Part shown: one piece after another, positions 34,277 through 46,100 of the stretch
Layout of the letters: each line of letters starts with the position of its first letter
Position numbering within the stretch: the first letter of the stretch is position 1
Origin: Dactylellina haptotyla
Taxonomy: Eukaryota; Ascomycota; Orbiliomycetes; Orbiliales; Orbiliaceae
Length of the DNA: 64,000 nucleotides
Reading direction: 5' to 3'
Assembly: GCA_031310005.1 (NCBI GenBank)
Contig: CM062379.1
Coordinates: forward strand, 4,836,001-4,900,000
The notes under the pieces: generated by a model
Databases searched by the model: none
Told to the model about the DNA's origin: nothing
The model's input: the letters and a program-made list of their open reading frames with translations, nothing else
Position numbers and translations under genes: made by a program

Positions 34277-36845
34277 TTATGCGTATGATTGATTCGGTTG
34301 AAGACTATCAGAGTAAGTTTCAAGTCGAAGTAATAAAATTGCAAAAAATTATATATCGTTCACCGTGTATCTAAGCTGGTGTTTAAAAAAAATCTGGAGG
34401 AGAGGGGTAGGAGAATAATTTTATTTATTATAATAAAAAATCAATTCGGACTTTTATTTCTGAATTCCGAAGGTAGCATAGTGGGCTTACATATAGCTAT
34501 TAAAACATACATTTATGCATAAGCTTGCAGTAGTATAATAACATTTGTGTTCTATCGTTCGCAAGCTATCAAAAAAAAAGGAAGGAAGCTCATCGGAACC
34601 TCCGGATTCCCAGGTTGGAGTACGACAGAGAAAGAAAGAAAAGAAAACACACAGTGCTATACTTACACAAGATCCTTAGAGGGCAAACGGCATGCATGCA
34701 TCGCGCCTCTAACGGATTCAAATCATCGGCATATCGCCAAAGCCATGATCGAGTTTCTGGCCAGCTTCTCCCAAGGATAATAGCAGGTTGTTCTATGTCA
34801 CACCAGGAGTTCCGAGACCAGGGTCCTGACGACAGCTTCCCCGTGACATATCCTTAAAAAATGCAATGGCTACAATCGGTCAACGATAGAGCGGTAGAGT
34901 CAGATCCTTCATAAGGCTGTGAAAGATCTGTACGTATCTCTTTAGGTATTAGCATATTTGTAAGATGGTCATTAGTAGGAAAACCATAATCTCTCGCTGT
35001 CCTTTCCCTTCCCAAGCGCAGAAGGAGGCACCGTCCTGCTTTGATTTTGAGACTTCTAAACTTTTCTCGTTATAGTATAGAAAGCTTCAAACCATAATCT
35101 GTGAGGGTTTGGGCTTTTGCTCCAGGCTGAGGGAACACGTCAGTGTACATGGTCGGTTCCGCGACATATTGTTGGTGTCTCCGTTAGGGAAGGTCGACGC
35201 TTGACCCGCATGCAAACCTGCAGAACGACATGGGATGTTAGAGTGTTTTTGAGCATCGGGTCTTCCTAAATAGCCGTCGAATCAGGTTCCTTTCAGCAGA
35301 ACGCAAGACGTTCCAAAGTCTTGCTAGCTCGAAAGGTTGCAAGCTGTTGAGCTATGGGGCAAGCAAGAGACGTGCTTTGTGGTGCCGCAGAGTTTCTGGC
35401 ATGCAGAAATAGCGCTAGTACGAAAAAAGTGTTGGCGCTGTAATATCCACATGTTTTGGTGGGCGTATCTGCAGCCTCGTTTTCGTGCTTTGGGGCGACG
35501 ATAGCTGAGGCTCTTTTGCCTCAGAATATATCTTAGTGTTTAATCAGTCAAGATCGTTGTTTCAAACTAAACCTTGCCAGCAGCTTGTGTACTTAAGGTT
35601 TTGTTAAGGTGATGCTGATAAGGCTATATGCATTTCTAATCGAAAGGCATCCACAAACGTCTCATACATTCTACGAGTTATACCTTGCTCCATTAATGTT
35701 TACTTGGAATTATACCAGCGAAGTGAACCGTAAAAGTGTAAAACTCCAAATCGAAAACATGTAAAAAGCAAGCCCGAGGGAACACCAAATATGAGAAAGC
35801 GTGAGCAGATGAAAGGCTTCAAGAATATAAACCATCAAAAAAAGAAAACGAGCTAAACCTTCAAAGATAACGAGGAAAGACAGGGTACCAACATGCTTTA
35901 AAACCAAACGACAACAAATGAAATAGATTAAACATGGGTTTTTTAAACATACATCTGTGACAAGTCTTAGTCTTATCCAAGAAAGACCGTGTTAGAAAGA
36001 TACTGTTCTGTCGATCTTTAGAGCTGTTAATTAAGTGTCAATGAAGACGGTTGGGGTGTAGAGAAGCGGCGAGAAATGGCAAACATCAAGTAGGGGCAGG
36101 GTATAAACAGATGGGCTACAGGTTTCGGTGGTACAAGAATGTCAAATGATATGAAGGGTGTCAACTAGGTGCTCGGGCTCGCTAAGATACAAAGGCAATC
36201 ATTGCGGTTGTTTCTTGATAGCACAGGATGTGGTTTCCCACCACGTCTGTCACAGCTCATCCCAAACTTTATGCCGACGGGTGTCAACATTTCCCAACTG
36301 GAGAAAAGGCCCACATAGAAAGGAAGTCCAGGGTAAATTTGGATCCGAAGTCCTGGAGTTGCGTGTCCTGGAAGAGAGAAAAGAGGAGCCAAATAGAATA
36401 TATTTGCTGACAGCGGTTTCCAGGTCCGAAAGAACAGGTCCAGAAGTGTTGTTTGTGGCCAGATATTGTCGTCATCGAGGAGGCATTCCAGATATATTCA
36501 TTCAGCGGAGTTTTCAATTCCAGAAGTCTGGTTATCAAATCTCCATACAATGGAGACATAATTACGAGACAGTTATCCAGGATCAAGGTTCCTTGCTGTG
36601 AGTCCAGTAGAAGTAAAGGTGATGTGTTAAAAAAAATAAAATAAAAAAGAAGGGGAAGAATCGAAAAAGAGAAATTGAAAGATAAAGAATAAAACAAGAG
36701 ATCTCCAGGATAAAAACCAGGTGGGGATTAAATTGGCAGTATTGCAGTGTTTCTATGGTATCCGGAAAGGGTCCAAAGATCCAGTCTGGGCACTGATGTA
36801 TCCACCCCAAGTACGGTGGTTCCATTAGGTTGTAGGCTGTGGCTG
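34277..36845. other. Intergenic, no gene seen
   Basis: AT-rich near 34320-34550. A 147-codon plus-strand frame at 36158-36601 and its minus-strand shadow have no family resemblance. The region just below 36846 is probably the 3' UTR of the next gene. Confidence 0.5.
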
Positions 36846-37827
36846 TTAGGTTGTAGTTGGCGTTGTCGAGGGCAAGGGGATTCCATATTCCGGGTTATCC
36901 GGAGGCAGAGAGATCCTAGTTGACAAAATCACAAAACAGGGGTTGTACTCACCTCCGATCGCACGGTGGGAAGCAATAGCAGGAGGGAAAGGGTAGGCGG
37001 CGAGAGACGGTATTGTGAGAGTAGACTCACTCTTGCCGAGTCGGGTGCTGAATCGGCGACCTCGGCGGGCTCGGGGATGGTGAGTTATATTTGGCTCTGC
37101 GGAGCTGTTCTTGCAGACGAGCGCTTTGGTGAAAGAAATCGCGACGTTCTTCGTTGGTCGTCTCCTCAGGTGAGAAGACTTCAGGGAAGGTCTTGTCGAA
37201 TTTGACTTCTTGAGGTTCAAAGTTCTGAGAGTGGGGTTGCTGCTGCTGCTTCTGCTGCTGTTCTTCTTGTTGTTTCTTATACCTTTCCACACTCTCTTCG
37301 TAGCCTTTTTCACCGGGCCGAAGAATTTCAGTGCTGGCGATGGTAGTAGTAATAGTCATGGTCACAGTCTTTGTTACAACCTTGCCATAAGAAACTATCT
37401 GTCCGTCTTCGGAGTAGACAGGTTTCTCATAAAAGCTTTGCACCTTTCGATTTTCAGCGAGAGCGTTGGCACACTCCCAAGTCACTGTCGAGGGATCCAA
37501 TTCCATGCTATTGCTTTCCGATGCATCCGCGGACAGAGGAGGCGACGCCGGGGCCAGAATGGAGGTGAAAAGTTGGCGATCCGAGTTAGATTTCCGGAAG
37601 TTACGAGACACGTGCTGCTTGTTGAATGGGCTGCCGGGCCGAGAGTTTCCAGGTGTGAGAGTCCCGTATGGCGAGAATCCAAATGGGGAGGTGGGTCGAA
37701 GCGGTGAGGTTGGCCGAAATCCAGCATCAGGCAATGAGCTGTTAGAAGCACAAGAATCTCGTCGAGGCCTGTTGCTTCTAACAGAACCAGTAGAGTTCAC
37801 ACCTCGTGAATTTCTATTAGCAGGCAT
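36846..37827 (-). CDS. Ser/Pro-rich, partly coiled protein of unknown function
   Basis: Two exons on the minus strand: 37827-37031 and 36915-36846. Phase 2 plus 1 makes a GAG codon and 288 residues in all. The join replaces an apparent stop at 37027 and leads into ISLPPDNPEYGIPLPSTTPT, which reads as coding. The N-terminal third is disordered, with repeated TSPLRPTSPFGF and SRPGSPF phospho-site-like motifs. A central block (about 125-200) includes VTWECANALAENRKVQSFYEKPV and a strand-like VVTKTVTMTITTTIAS. A Gln-rich helix (YKKQQEEQQQKQQQQ) then leads to RDFFHQSARLQEQLRRAKYN. No signal peptide is present with this start; an in-frame ATG at 37935 would add 36 residues. The family is unknown to me; Pro-directed Ser/Thr sites suggest regulation by phosphorylation. 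Confidence 0.6.
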
Positions 37828-40071
37828 TGTTGTATATAATGGTATTGTATCCAGGTAGGTTACAAAATTGTTGTTGATGAGAGCCTGAGAAGTCCAGGAA
37901 TTTCCACAGAAAGATACCGGAATAGGCCAGGCCAAGGGTTAAGTTGATTCGATTGTTTTCCTTTGCAAACCAGACTACGAGCCCAGGGAATACTATGGGT
38001 CAGCGATCTGTCCAAAGGACGAAACATACACTTATAACGTTCAAGGTTGTTTCCGACGATCGAGGGGAATCGATATATTCAACGCACGATGGGGATGTTT
38101 GAGATATTAGGGCGTCGCTTTGGAGGAGGGACGTTGAAAAGAGGCGTTGACGAGTGAACGCTTACTCTCGCTCTCTCGTAGGAGAGATTGCTTTTGGGTT
38201 ATAGTAAAAGGATATCTGAAGTGTCTTCGTAAAGAGACAAGAGAGAAGATGGTTTTTGTTTTTGGAAAGCCAACAATAGAAACGCCGTCAATGAAAATGC
38301 GAAGAGGGTATCTGCTGAAGTGCTAAAATCTGGGAAAAGGGTAAACTGTACGAAGGGATATCGGCGGGCTCTCCCGACGACTAAATAAATACCAGAGCTA
38401 TTGATTTGAAGCGGCCCGTCCTGTTCACCGGGGCGACGAGTGTGTAATCGTTCTATGATCAGAAAGAAAATCGAAAGGATGAGAGAACTGTCCAACAGCC
38501 AAAGTTATTGGAAGTGGACGCCTAGAATTTAGAATTGGTGTTTTCCTCTACACCTCGTTTGGGTTTGGGGAGCGGATGACGCCTCGTTTCGCAAAACAAC
38601 GGGGCACGAGGCGAAAATACCTTTGGTCTTTGATTAGCACCCCGCCCTGAATCCGACAAACACTATTTTTGCCTTGGGCAAAATGGGAAAATCGCTGGAT
38701 TCCAAGGCGACCACCCACAAGCCCCTGCCGACGACCTCCAATGCCTGTCCGGACTAGCCAATAATGCGTGGATCTGAGCCTCCACCAAGATGCCAAGCCC
38801 GACAAACCTCGCATTGATGCGCAGTCAGGTCTGTTTTAGTGGGAAATCGTGACGTTGGAAATCTTCGGGGCTACTGGTATTCCAGCCTTGGAAAAAGTCG
38901 GTGTTGAGTTGCGTTGTCGATATTGATATGGATATATCTTGTCAAGATCGCCTCCCAATTATCGATATCCCTCGCTTCCTGAAAACGGGAGCCGTGCACC
39001 CTTCTCTAGATCAGCAGATGACCCTAGGAGTTTGGCCATTCACAGACCACCTTTTTTCCTATGCTGACATCTTTCTGGGCCAGGGGATCAATTTGAAAAT
39101 CTGGGCCATTGCTTTGGGACCTCGTGCCCGCCGCAGATAAAACGCAAGGAAATGATCAGTCTAAAAATGAAGTCAATAACAAGTCCGCTCCTAGATCTTC
39201 GCAGGCAACATTGCGACCTGCTGCGGAATATCCTGGTCCGCTTTTGGTTAGCATTACATTGAGTAAGGTTCTAAATTGTCAGTCAGAAATTTCGCTCGCT
39301 GCTGCAGCGCCACATAAATGCAGCATCCTGCGTTTTCATCTTGACGCGAGGAGGAGGAGGAGAGCTCCAGCAGAATTCTTCTGTTTTCGAATTTGCAAGT
39401 CTTTGATTTGAATTCTTAGGTTCGCGGGGCCCGTTTCCGCCTCTGCCAGACTAGAGGAATCCTTTATGATTGCTAAAAGGATTATCTTTGCTCCTGGCGT
39501 TCAAGGATGGATATAAACTTCGAAGGCCTCCACGTACCTATTCCTACCCTGTTGTATTTCTTTCTCGTCAACGCAAAATACTAATACCTAAACATTGAAA
39601 CAATTTTCACGCCCGTTTCTATGATACAAGGCCCTGAGGCTTGCAGGATTTTGAGAAACTGACATGTCTCTGGTACGAGTTTTTATAATATGTGCTTCAT
39701 TTTTAGTTTCCAAGATAATTCTGACGTACAGGCTTAGGTGACGTGACGTTCTTATACCCCTTTTGTGGGGGTTCCTTGGAAAGCTGTATGGTGAGTGCAC
39801 ACCACGAAGGAGACGTAGAATGTAAACGGCGACCCTCTTGTGGTAGGCAGATTGGAAACCTGAGAAGCATAAATGTTGCATTTTTCATAATGCAATTAGA
39901 TAACCCCAAGGCTCCCGTTGCTCTTAGGCATAAAAGTAAATATAAAAACGCCATCAAAAAGTGCCTCCCATGAACCCAAAATCAGAGTAAAAAAGAAAAG
40001 AGAAAAAAAGACGTTAAATGAATATTAAAGGGGCCAGTAAGAAAGCTGCCTATTGATCAGATCCAAACAAA
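37828..40071. other. Intergenic, no gene seen
   Basis: Promoter side of the Ser/Pro-rich gene and 3' side of the Cys-repeat gene. A GAG-rich microsatellite lies near 39350-39365. An 84-codon minus-strand frame at 39703-39957 begins with a hydrophobic leader but has no other support. Confidence 0.5.
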
Positions 40072-43000
40072 CTAAGGATATAGAATGTTCGACGGTTCGC
40101 TATCAGCGGGGGTCGGGCAGTACCACTTATGTGGGCAGGTTTCGCAATAGTACCCGTCATCACAAGGCTTAAATGAACAACTGGTTGTTGTCTGGGGAAT
40201 TGGGGCTACAAAAGCGGTTTGCATCAGTATCTGTTTAACATTGTCTTGATACAATTATAGGGCTTACATGGAGTACCCTGAGAATACGGCCTGCCTTGTC
40301 CCCAATTAGTGATTGAGAGTGGGCTAAAGTCAGTAGGGCGTGGAAGTGTATAAAAGCTATTACCAGCCTGCAAGTTAGACAACTAGCGTCATGTTAGATT
40401 TTTAAACCTTGAGATAAAACTTACTTTGTATTAGAGGTCGAGATAAAAGTCGATGGAACATAAGGAGGGACTACGGGGTTGGTGGGATTACATTGTGTGA
40501 TAATAACAGTTGGGATAATAAACGATGACAAGATTGCGTAAGGGTCGATGCCACACGTATTGTAGATGTGGAAGACATCTCGAGTCTCTGTCACTGTTAC
40601 AGTCTTAGGGTTTGGACATAAGTTTTGAGGGGTGTATGATGGCGGGATGATCGCTGTTGAGTAAACAGATTCGACAATTCCAGTCGGAACGGCGCCATAC
40701 TTGGTGGAGTATGCAAATGATGGCTCAGCTGTTGCAACACAGTAGTATCCCAGAGGACAAGTGGGACAAAGGATATAACCAGCACATGTTGGAACAGCTG
40801 GAGCAGGAACAGTAGCTGATTCATAACCAGTGTCGGCTGAATTAGTGAGGTAGGCACTTCCAATATTTGAGCTTGGGATTTGAGAAGCATATCCGAGATA
40901 AGGGTTAGAAAGTTGCGGATTTGCAGTTCCAACTGCTGTGTAACTCCTATGTTCTCCCAAAGAGCTTACGCTCGATGTATAAGTGATGAGGCACGAGTAA
41001 CCAAGATCGCATTCAGGACAGAAGACATAGACATCGCAAGGAGGGATTGTTGATGTTGGGCTTTCCAAACTGGTAGATGTTGGGTAGTAGTATCCTGCAT
41101 CCTTTGTTGGCGTCGCTAATGGAGAGCTTGATGGACAATAGTAGCCTGAGGGACAGACAGGACACAAGACGTATTCTGAACAAGTCGGCGCAACGATGAG
41201 AGTCGTAGTCGGCAACCCAATATAGTATGTTGTCGGTGGGATATATGCATCTCGACTGGTTGAGGGTGCTTGGGAAGGTCGGGGCATATAGTATTTTAGG
41301 CTGCTGGTTGTCTTGGGTGCAGGAGGGCAATAATAGCCAAAGTCGCAGGCAGGACAGACTATATAATCTGTGCAAGTTGGGAATCCATATGGTCGAGGAG
41401 TTGAAGCCCCTGTGAGAGCAGTAGATGGAGGGCAAGAGTACCCCGATGGGCAAGTTGGACAGACTATATAGTCAGAGCAAGTAGGTTGTTCATATGAAGC
41501 CCAATTATAGACCGATGTCGTTTTCGTTTCAGCAACATTCGAGCTAGTGCTTCCATAGCCCGAGTTCCTAGGACCAGCAGCACTCGAAGGGGAGTAATAC
41601 AATGTTGCTGACGGAGACTGGGTCGTCGTATTATCCGGGCAATAATATCCGAGAGGGCATGTCGGGCAAACTATATAATTATCGCACTGTGGAATGCCGT
41701 ATGATTTGATAGGTTCTTTGGATGCAGTTGAAGATCTTGCTCCTGTTGAGAGGGTTGGACAATAATATCCTAAGAAACATGCCGGGCAAACCACATAATT
41801 ATCGCATGGTGGGGGTGGATAAAACGAGGGGAAGGGGGAGGTAGTAGAGGTTGGGGTTAGATAGTATATGGGAGTAGATGGAGTGGCACTGGGTTGACTA
41901 TTTGGGCAGTAGTATCCTATATCGCAGGTTGGGCAGACGACGTAATCTGTGCAGGTTGGTTGGTCGTACGACGCCCAATTATACGTGCTTGTCCCTTGGG
42001 ATGGAACTGCGGGACGGCCTGTACTGTAACCATAGTAGCCACCTGGAACAACTTCTGTAACAGTTGCGTATAAGGTACCTTTTGTAATAACCATAGTATA
42101 AGTTTTGGTAGGAGTGGGAGCCGGACAGCGCCAACCCCAGTCGCATGTGGCACAAGGTTGGAAATCAGAGCAAGTCGGGAGGTATTCTGTATGTCGCGAA
42201 ACGCCAGAACCTTTGGTTACCGATGGGCAGAGATACCCTTCTTCGCAGGTTGGACAGAGGATATAGTTTGAACATGTTGGGTAGGCAATCGCGTCCGGAA
42301 CTACCAGATTTTTAGTGATGATTCGCTTTATTAGTGTGGGTTCTCTAATATCTAACCTGCAGTTGTCGAGGCTACAGGAAAATTGGAGCAAGTATAGCCC
42401 CCAATGCAGGTATAGCAGTATGTCCACGGGTAACAGGTTGGGTTAATTGTCAAAATTGAGGAAGTTGTCTCGACGGAAAGCTCAGTAGAGGTTGGCTTTG
42501 GTTTCCAGCACTTATAGCCTCCACGACACTCTGGGCATGCTTTCCAAGATTCACAAGTTGGTAGAATGATGAGAGACGATGGCGTCGGCGATTCGGACAA
42601 TGAGCTGGGGCAATAATATCCTCCAGGGCAAGAGTAGCACAAGACCCAGTCGGCACAAGTAGGAAGGTACTTGGAAACGTGAGATCCCCAAGTCTGGCTA
42701 CTTGGATCTGTAGTCTTGGAAGCACTGGTAGCGATATTGTATTTATAGCCATATGGGGGTTTAGTGAAAACGCCTCCTGGAGAAGAGCTCGCGTCATTGC
42801 CATCATATCTAAGATTTAGTTAGTTGAAACATGCTGCTGAATGGAAGTTTATATAGGAAAGGACTAGTCGCGAAGTTGCAAAGAACATTATAGTTCTCGC
42901 ATTGAAACATTATAATTCAGGGTGTAAAAGCAGTACTCTCATGCCCGCCATCTTGTAGAAAAGAATTCCAAGCCATATTGACCGACAGAAGCGAGTGGAA

Positions 43001-43199
43001 GTGTGCAAATATCAAGGTTTTACAAGGGTGATTATTTTATCGGTACCCTAGAGGGAACAGAGATAGGAAATGGCAGCAAGTTACTGGTTTGTACTTACGG
43101 TTCACGCTTCCAAGGCTTCCCGGGAGCCGCCTCGACTGCAAGACCGAGTGAAAGCCCAAGGCCAGTCACGGTTATTGGGACCAAGCGCAAGACTCGCAT
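40072..43199 (-). CDS. Secreted protein made of 14 tandem CX5CX2CX5C repeats
   Basis: Five exons on the minus strand: 43199-43099, 42808-42357, 42300-40425, 40356-40268 and 40205-40072, giving 883 residues; every phase closes. A signal peptide (MRVLRLVPITVTGLGLSLGL, cut near AVEA) and a dibasic WKRE site open it. From residue 85 to 705 there are 13 copies of a 16-residue module Cys-x5-Cys-x2-Cys-x5-Cys, typically CSDYIVCPTCPSGYSC, each led by PT or PP and followed by Pro. They are separated by Ser/Thr/Pro/Tyr-rich spacers of 10-50 residues. A 14th, variant copy (CDDGYYCETCPHKWYC, 854-869) lies in the last exon. A stretch with TVTVTETRDVF resembles fungal wall-protein stalks. No membrane anchor or GPI signal is visible at the end. 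I do not recognise the family. The even, invariant cysteines could form disulphides or bind metal; the spacers suggest a glycosylated wall or matrix protein. Confidence 0.85.
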
Positions 43200-46100
43200 G
43201 GTTACAAAGGTTCCGAACGCCCAACTAGGATTATATATAACGAAAGAACCAAAAGATGTAGGCAAGTCTAACAGGTAACTGATGGGAACTTTGGAGATAT
43301 CAAAAATGACCCAAATAAGGAGGAACGATGATAGGAATGGGGGAGGAGGGTGAAGTGGAAAGGGAGGAGGTGCGATGGCGATATGCGATGGACGACGATG
43401 GAGTTGTGAATGTAGTCGACAGACAAGGTCTCCTCTGCCACTGTCGAGAGCGTGCAGTGCCAATGACGACATGTCGACACTGTTTCTACGTGCTGCTGTG
43501 GTGAGGGCTCACAAAAACACGCCACAAATTATTTCTTACCCTTACGCGTTGCTTAGAATACACTGTTGTTATAGGAGTTTCGCAGCCAAATTACGTCCTT
43601 GGAGTTCAGTGGACAGATGTACATACAAGCTCCTTGTATTTCGCTATTAGGCTTCATTCGTAAACTCTAATCTATCCCTCATAGTGTTCGTACAGCTTTT
43701 CTCACAACTAAAATTCGGCGATGCGGCGGTTCTAGAGGCAAAGGTTAAAAAGCCTTACTTGGTTCGTATATGCATGCTATATGCCTAAGATATATTGTAA
43801 CTTGGATGGAATTGGATGACTAGATCTATAGACCGTCTCGTAGAACGGGCACCAATATATGCCACCGGATCCATACTAGCCGTGGGGTGTTGAGGTTGGC
43901 CTGGCTGATATTGGCGCATATGATCGAAGTAGGAAGGCACATCAAGGGCACATCTGGATAAGTATATGAAAGCTTGATAGTAGAAGCTATCGATTAATCG
44001 ATTCGGATAGCGGCCCGTTTTCTGAGACTGTTGATTCTCAAAATTCGTACATCCATACGACCGAGAAGGGGATATGATAATGGCAAGGGGGAATAAGGAG
44101 ATTGAAAAAAAAAGAAAACGGGTTCCTGGGGGAAACCAAGATGTTGCAACATTCAGAAAGCAAGAGAGCATACTAAAATGAAAGGACAATATGATCGAAA
44201 CAAATAATTTTGATATGGAGCTGATGAGGCCTTATTCGGATAAAAGAGCCTTTTCGTCTATTCGACGGAGAACTATGGTCCCGAGTCCCATAAATAATTT
44301 TGCAGCACAATATGATCATGTGCATTGTATTCGTATTCGGACGGAAGGAAGCCCGAGGGTTGCTTGCGCCGATAGCGGCTGAAGGCTATAAGATATCTAC
44401 TAAAAATATCTCTTTGAATCTCGGCCAACATATCAATCGTGTCAACTCCATTCTGGTCCCCGTATGTCACATGTGTGTTGTTTTTGTTATCTTCATGGCA
44501 CGTCGATGTGCATGGAGAGCAAACCAAAGGCTGCGGGCTAACTCGGATTTGAATAACTCGTTACGAAGATAACCAAATGTAACTGCATACTCAGTTCAAA
44601 ATCGAGGGCTTGAAAGTATAGTTGTTCATAACCTATGCTCTAAGTCTGTACAACATGGGAGGCTGTCAAAATGTTCAGTGAACGTTCAAACTCCAAGTTC
44701 AATAAATTGGCTTTCATGGAATTTCGTATCGGCTGCAAACTTACAAACTAAAAAAACTATAACCCATGTACCCTGCCGGTGCGTCTGCATATAATATATG
44801 TCCTTCTGACCTCGTAACATCATCTTTGCATGCACAACAATTCTGTTCCTGCCAAGTCTCTCGCTCCGCAATAGGCGAGGAGAGGCGAATGAGGAAGCTC
44901 ATCGAGAGAAATATCATCGTTACGATACACCTTGCATGACTTACAATATACGATAATGAGATTAACGAGGAGGTTTGGGGATGATTATCAATTTACATTG
45001 CCGTATTACCGATGTTTAGACCTATTGAGCTCGTCTATAGCCCCAGCTGACATCTGCATGCCATGCGAAAATTTTTTCTTTCATGCAGTGAAATATAGAT
45101 GATGGAGGGTCGATCACATTTGATATCGTCGATATCAGATTATCAAGACGTTGGAAATGCTTGGTTAGCGTCCCAAACCCTGCTAAATTCTGGAGTAGCT
45201 GGATGCAATGAGACAAAAGAAGAAATGTTAAAGGAACCTAAAGAGTTGAGGAGAGATGCGTATGCATGCAAGAATTGCAGCTGATGTGGAGCGTTTTGGG
45301 GAAACTGAAAATGGTACCTGAATATCCAATCTGTCTTACAGCTTCAGCCAATGGAGACCTGCATATACAAAGAGAGGGGGGGTTCGAGGAGATCCGAGCA
45401 CACCTGGCGAAAGGAACCCAACCGAGCGAGCCCCGACCTGGTCAATTGGTACCTGGCTTTCATGCAGGTACCTGAATTTCTTGCGCCCCCATCTGCACGT
45501 AAATGATCAAGGATTGTCTGGTTGCTGAGGTGGTAGCTGCATGAGAGCTTGCATTTCACACACCTCGTGATCCTAATTCCTTATCTGTGCCCTTGTGCAT
45601 ACCATATCACCTGTGTTGATAAGGCTAGGACTTGTTTTGGTCTCGCTAGTGTGATAAAGAAATATTTTTGCCTCTGTGCCTTTATTTTATGTGGCTGGGT
45701 CTTTTTTTTTGGTTTTAGAATATCACAATAATAGCATGCCACAAATATTCGAATTTGAGAATCAAATGCTATTTCTCGAGACGAGACTGAGGGGTAGCAT
45801 TCCTGTATGCATGCTGCGAAGCTAACGCAAGATGTCAATGGTCACTGCGTCTGGACTGAAAGACTGAGTTTGAAATCGGCTGGCGGATACCGAGGCATGA
45901 TAATAATTGAGTATCCAGATATTCAGGATCGCAGAGTATGTTTGATTGCTGTTCCAAATCTCAAGAAGCCTCAAGATCTTCTTATTACTTCGGTTCCTGA
46001 AGATCCTCTTCTCACCTGCCTGTTATTAGCAGTAAATCGGTCTGAAGTTTGCAACGCCGTTTGATAAACTCCTGCAAGGTTTGTCTCTACTCTCTTCTAG

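Noticed and set aside
34862-34935. tRNA-like AGAGCGGTAGAGTC segment
   Set aside because: A short A-box-like stretch only; no acceptor stem, T-arm or B-box.
39703-39957. 84-codon minus-strand frame with a hydrophobic N-terminus like a small secreted protein
   Set aside because: Only the leader is suggestive; the remainder has an uneven composition, only two cysteines after the leader and no supporting splice sites.
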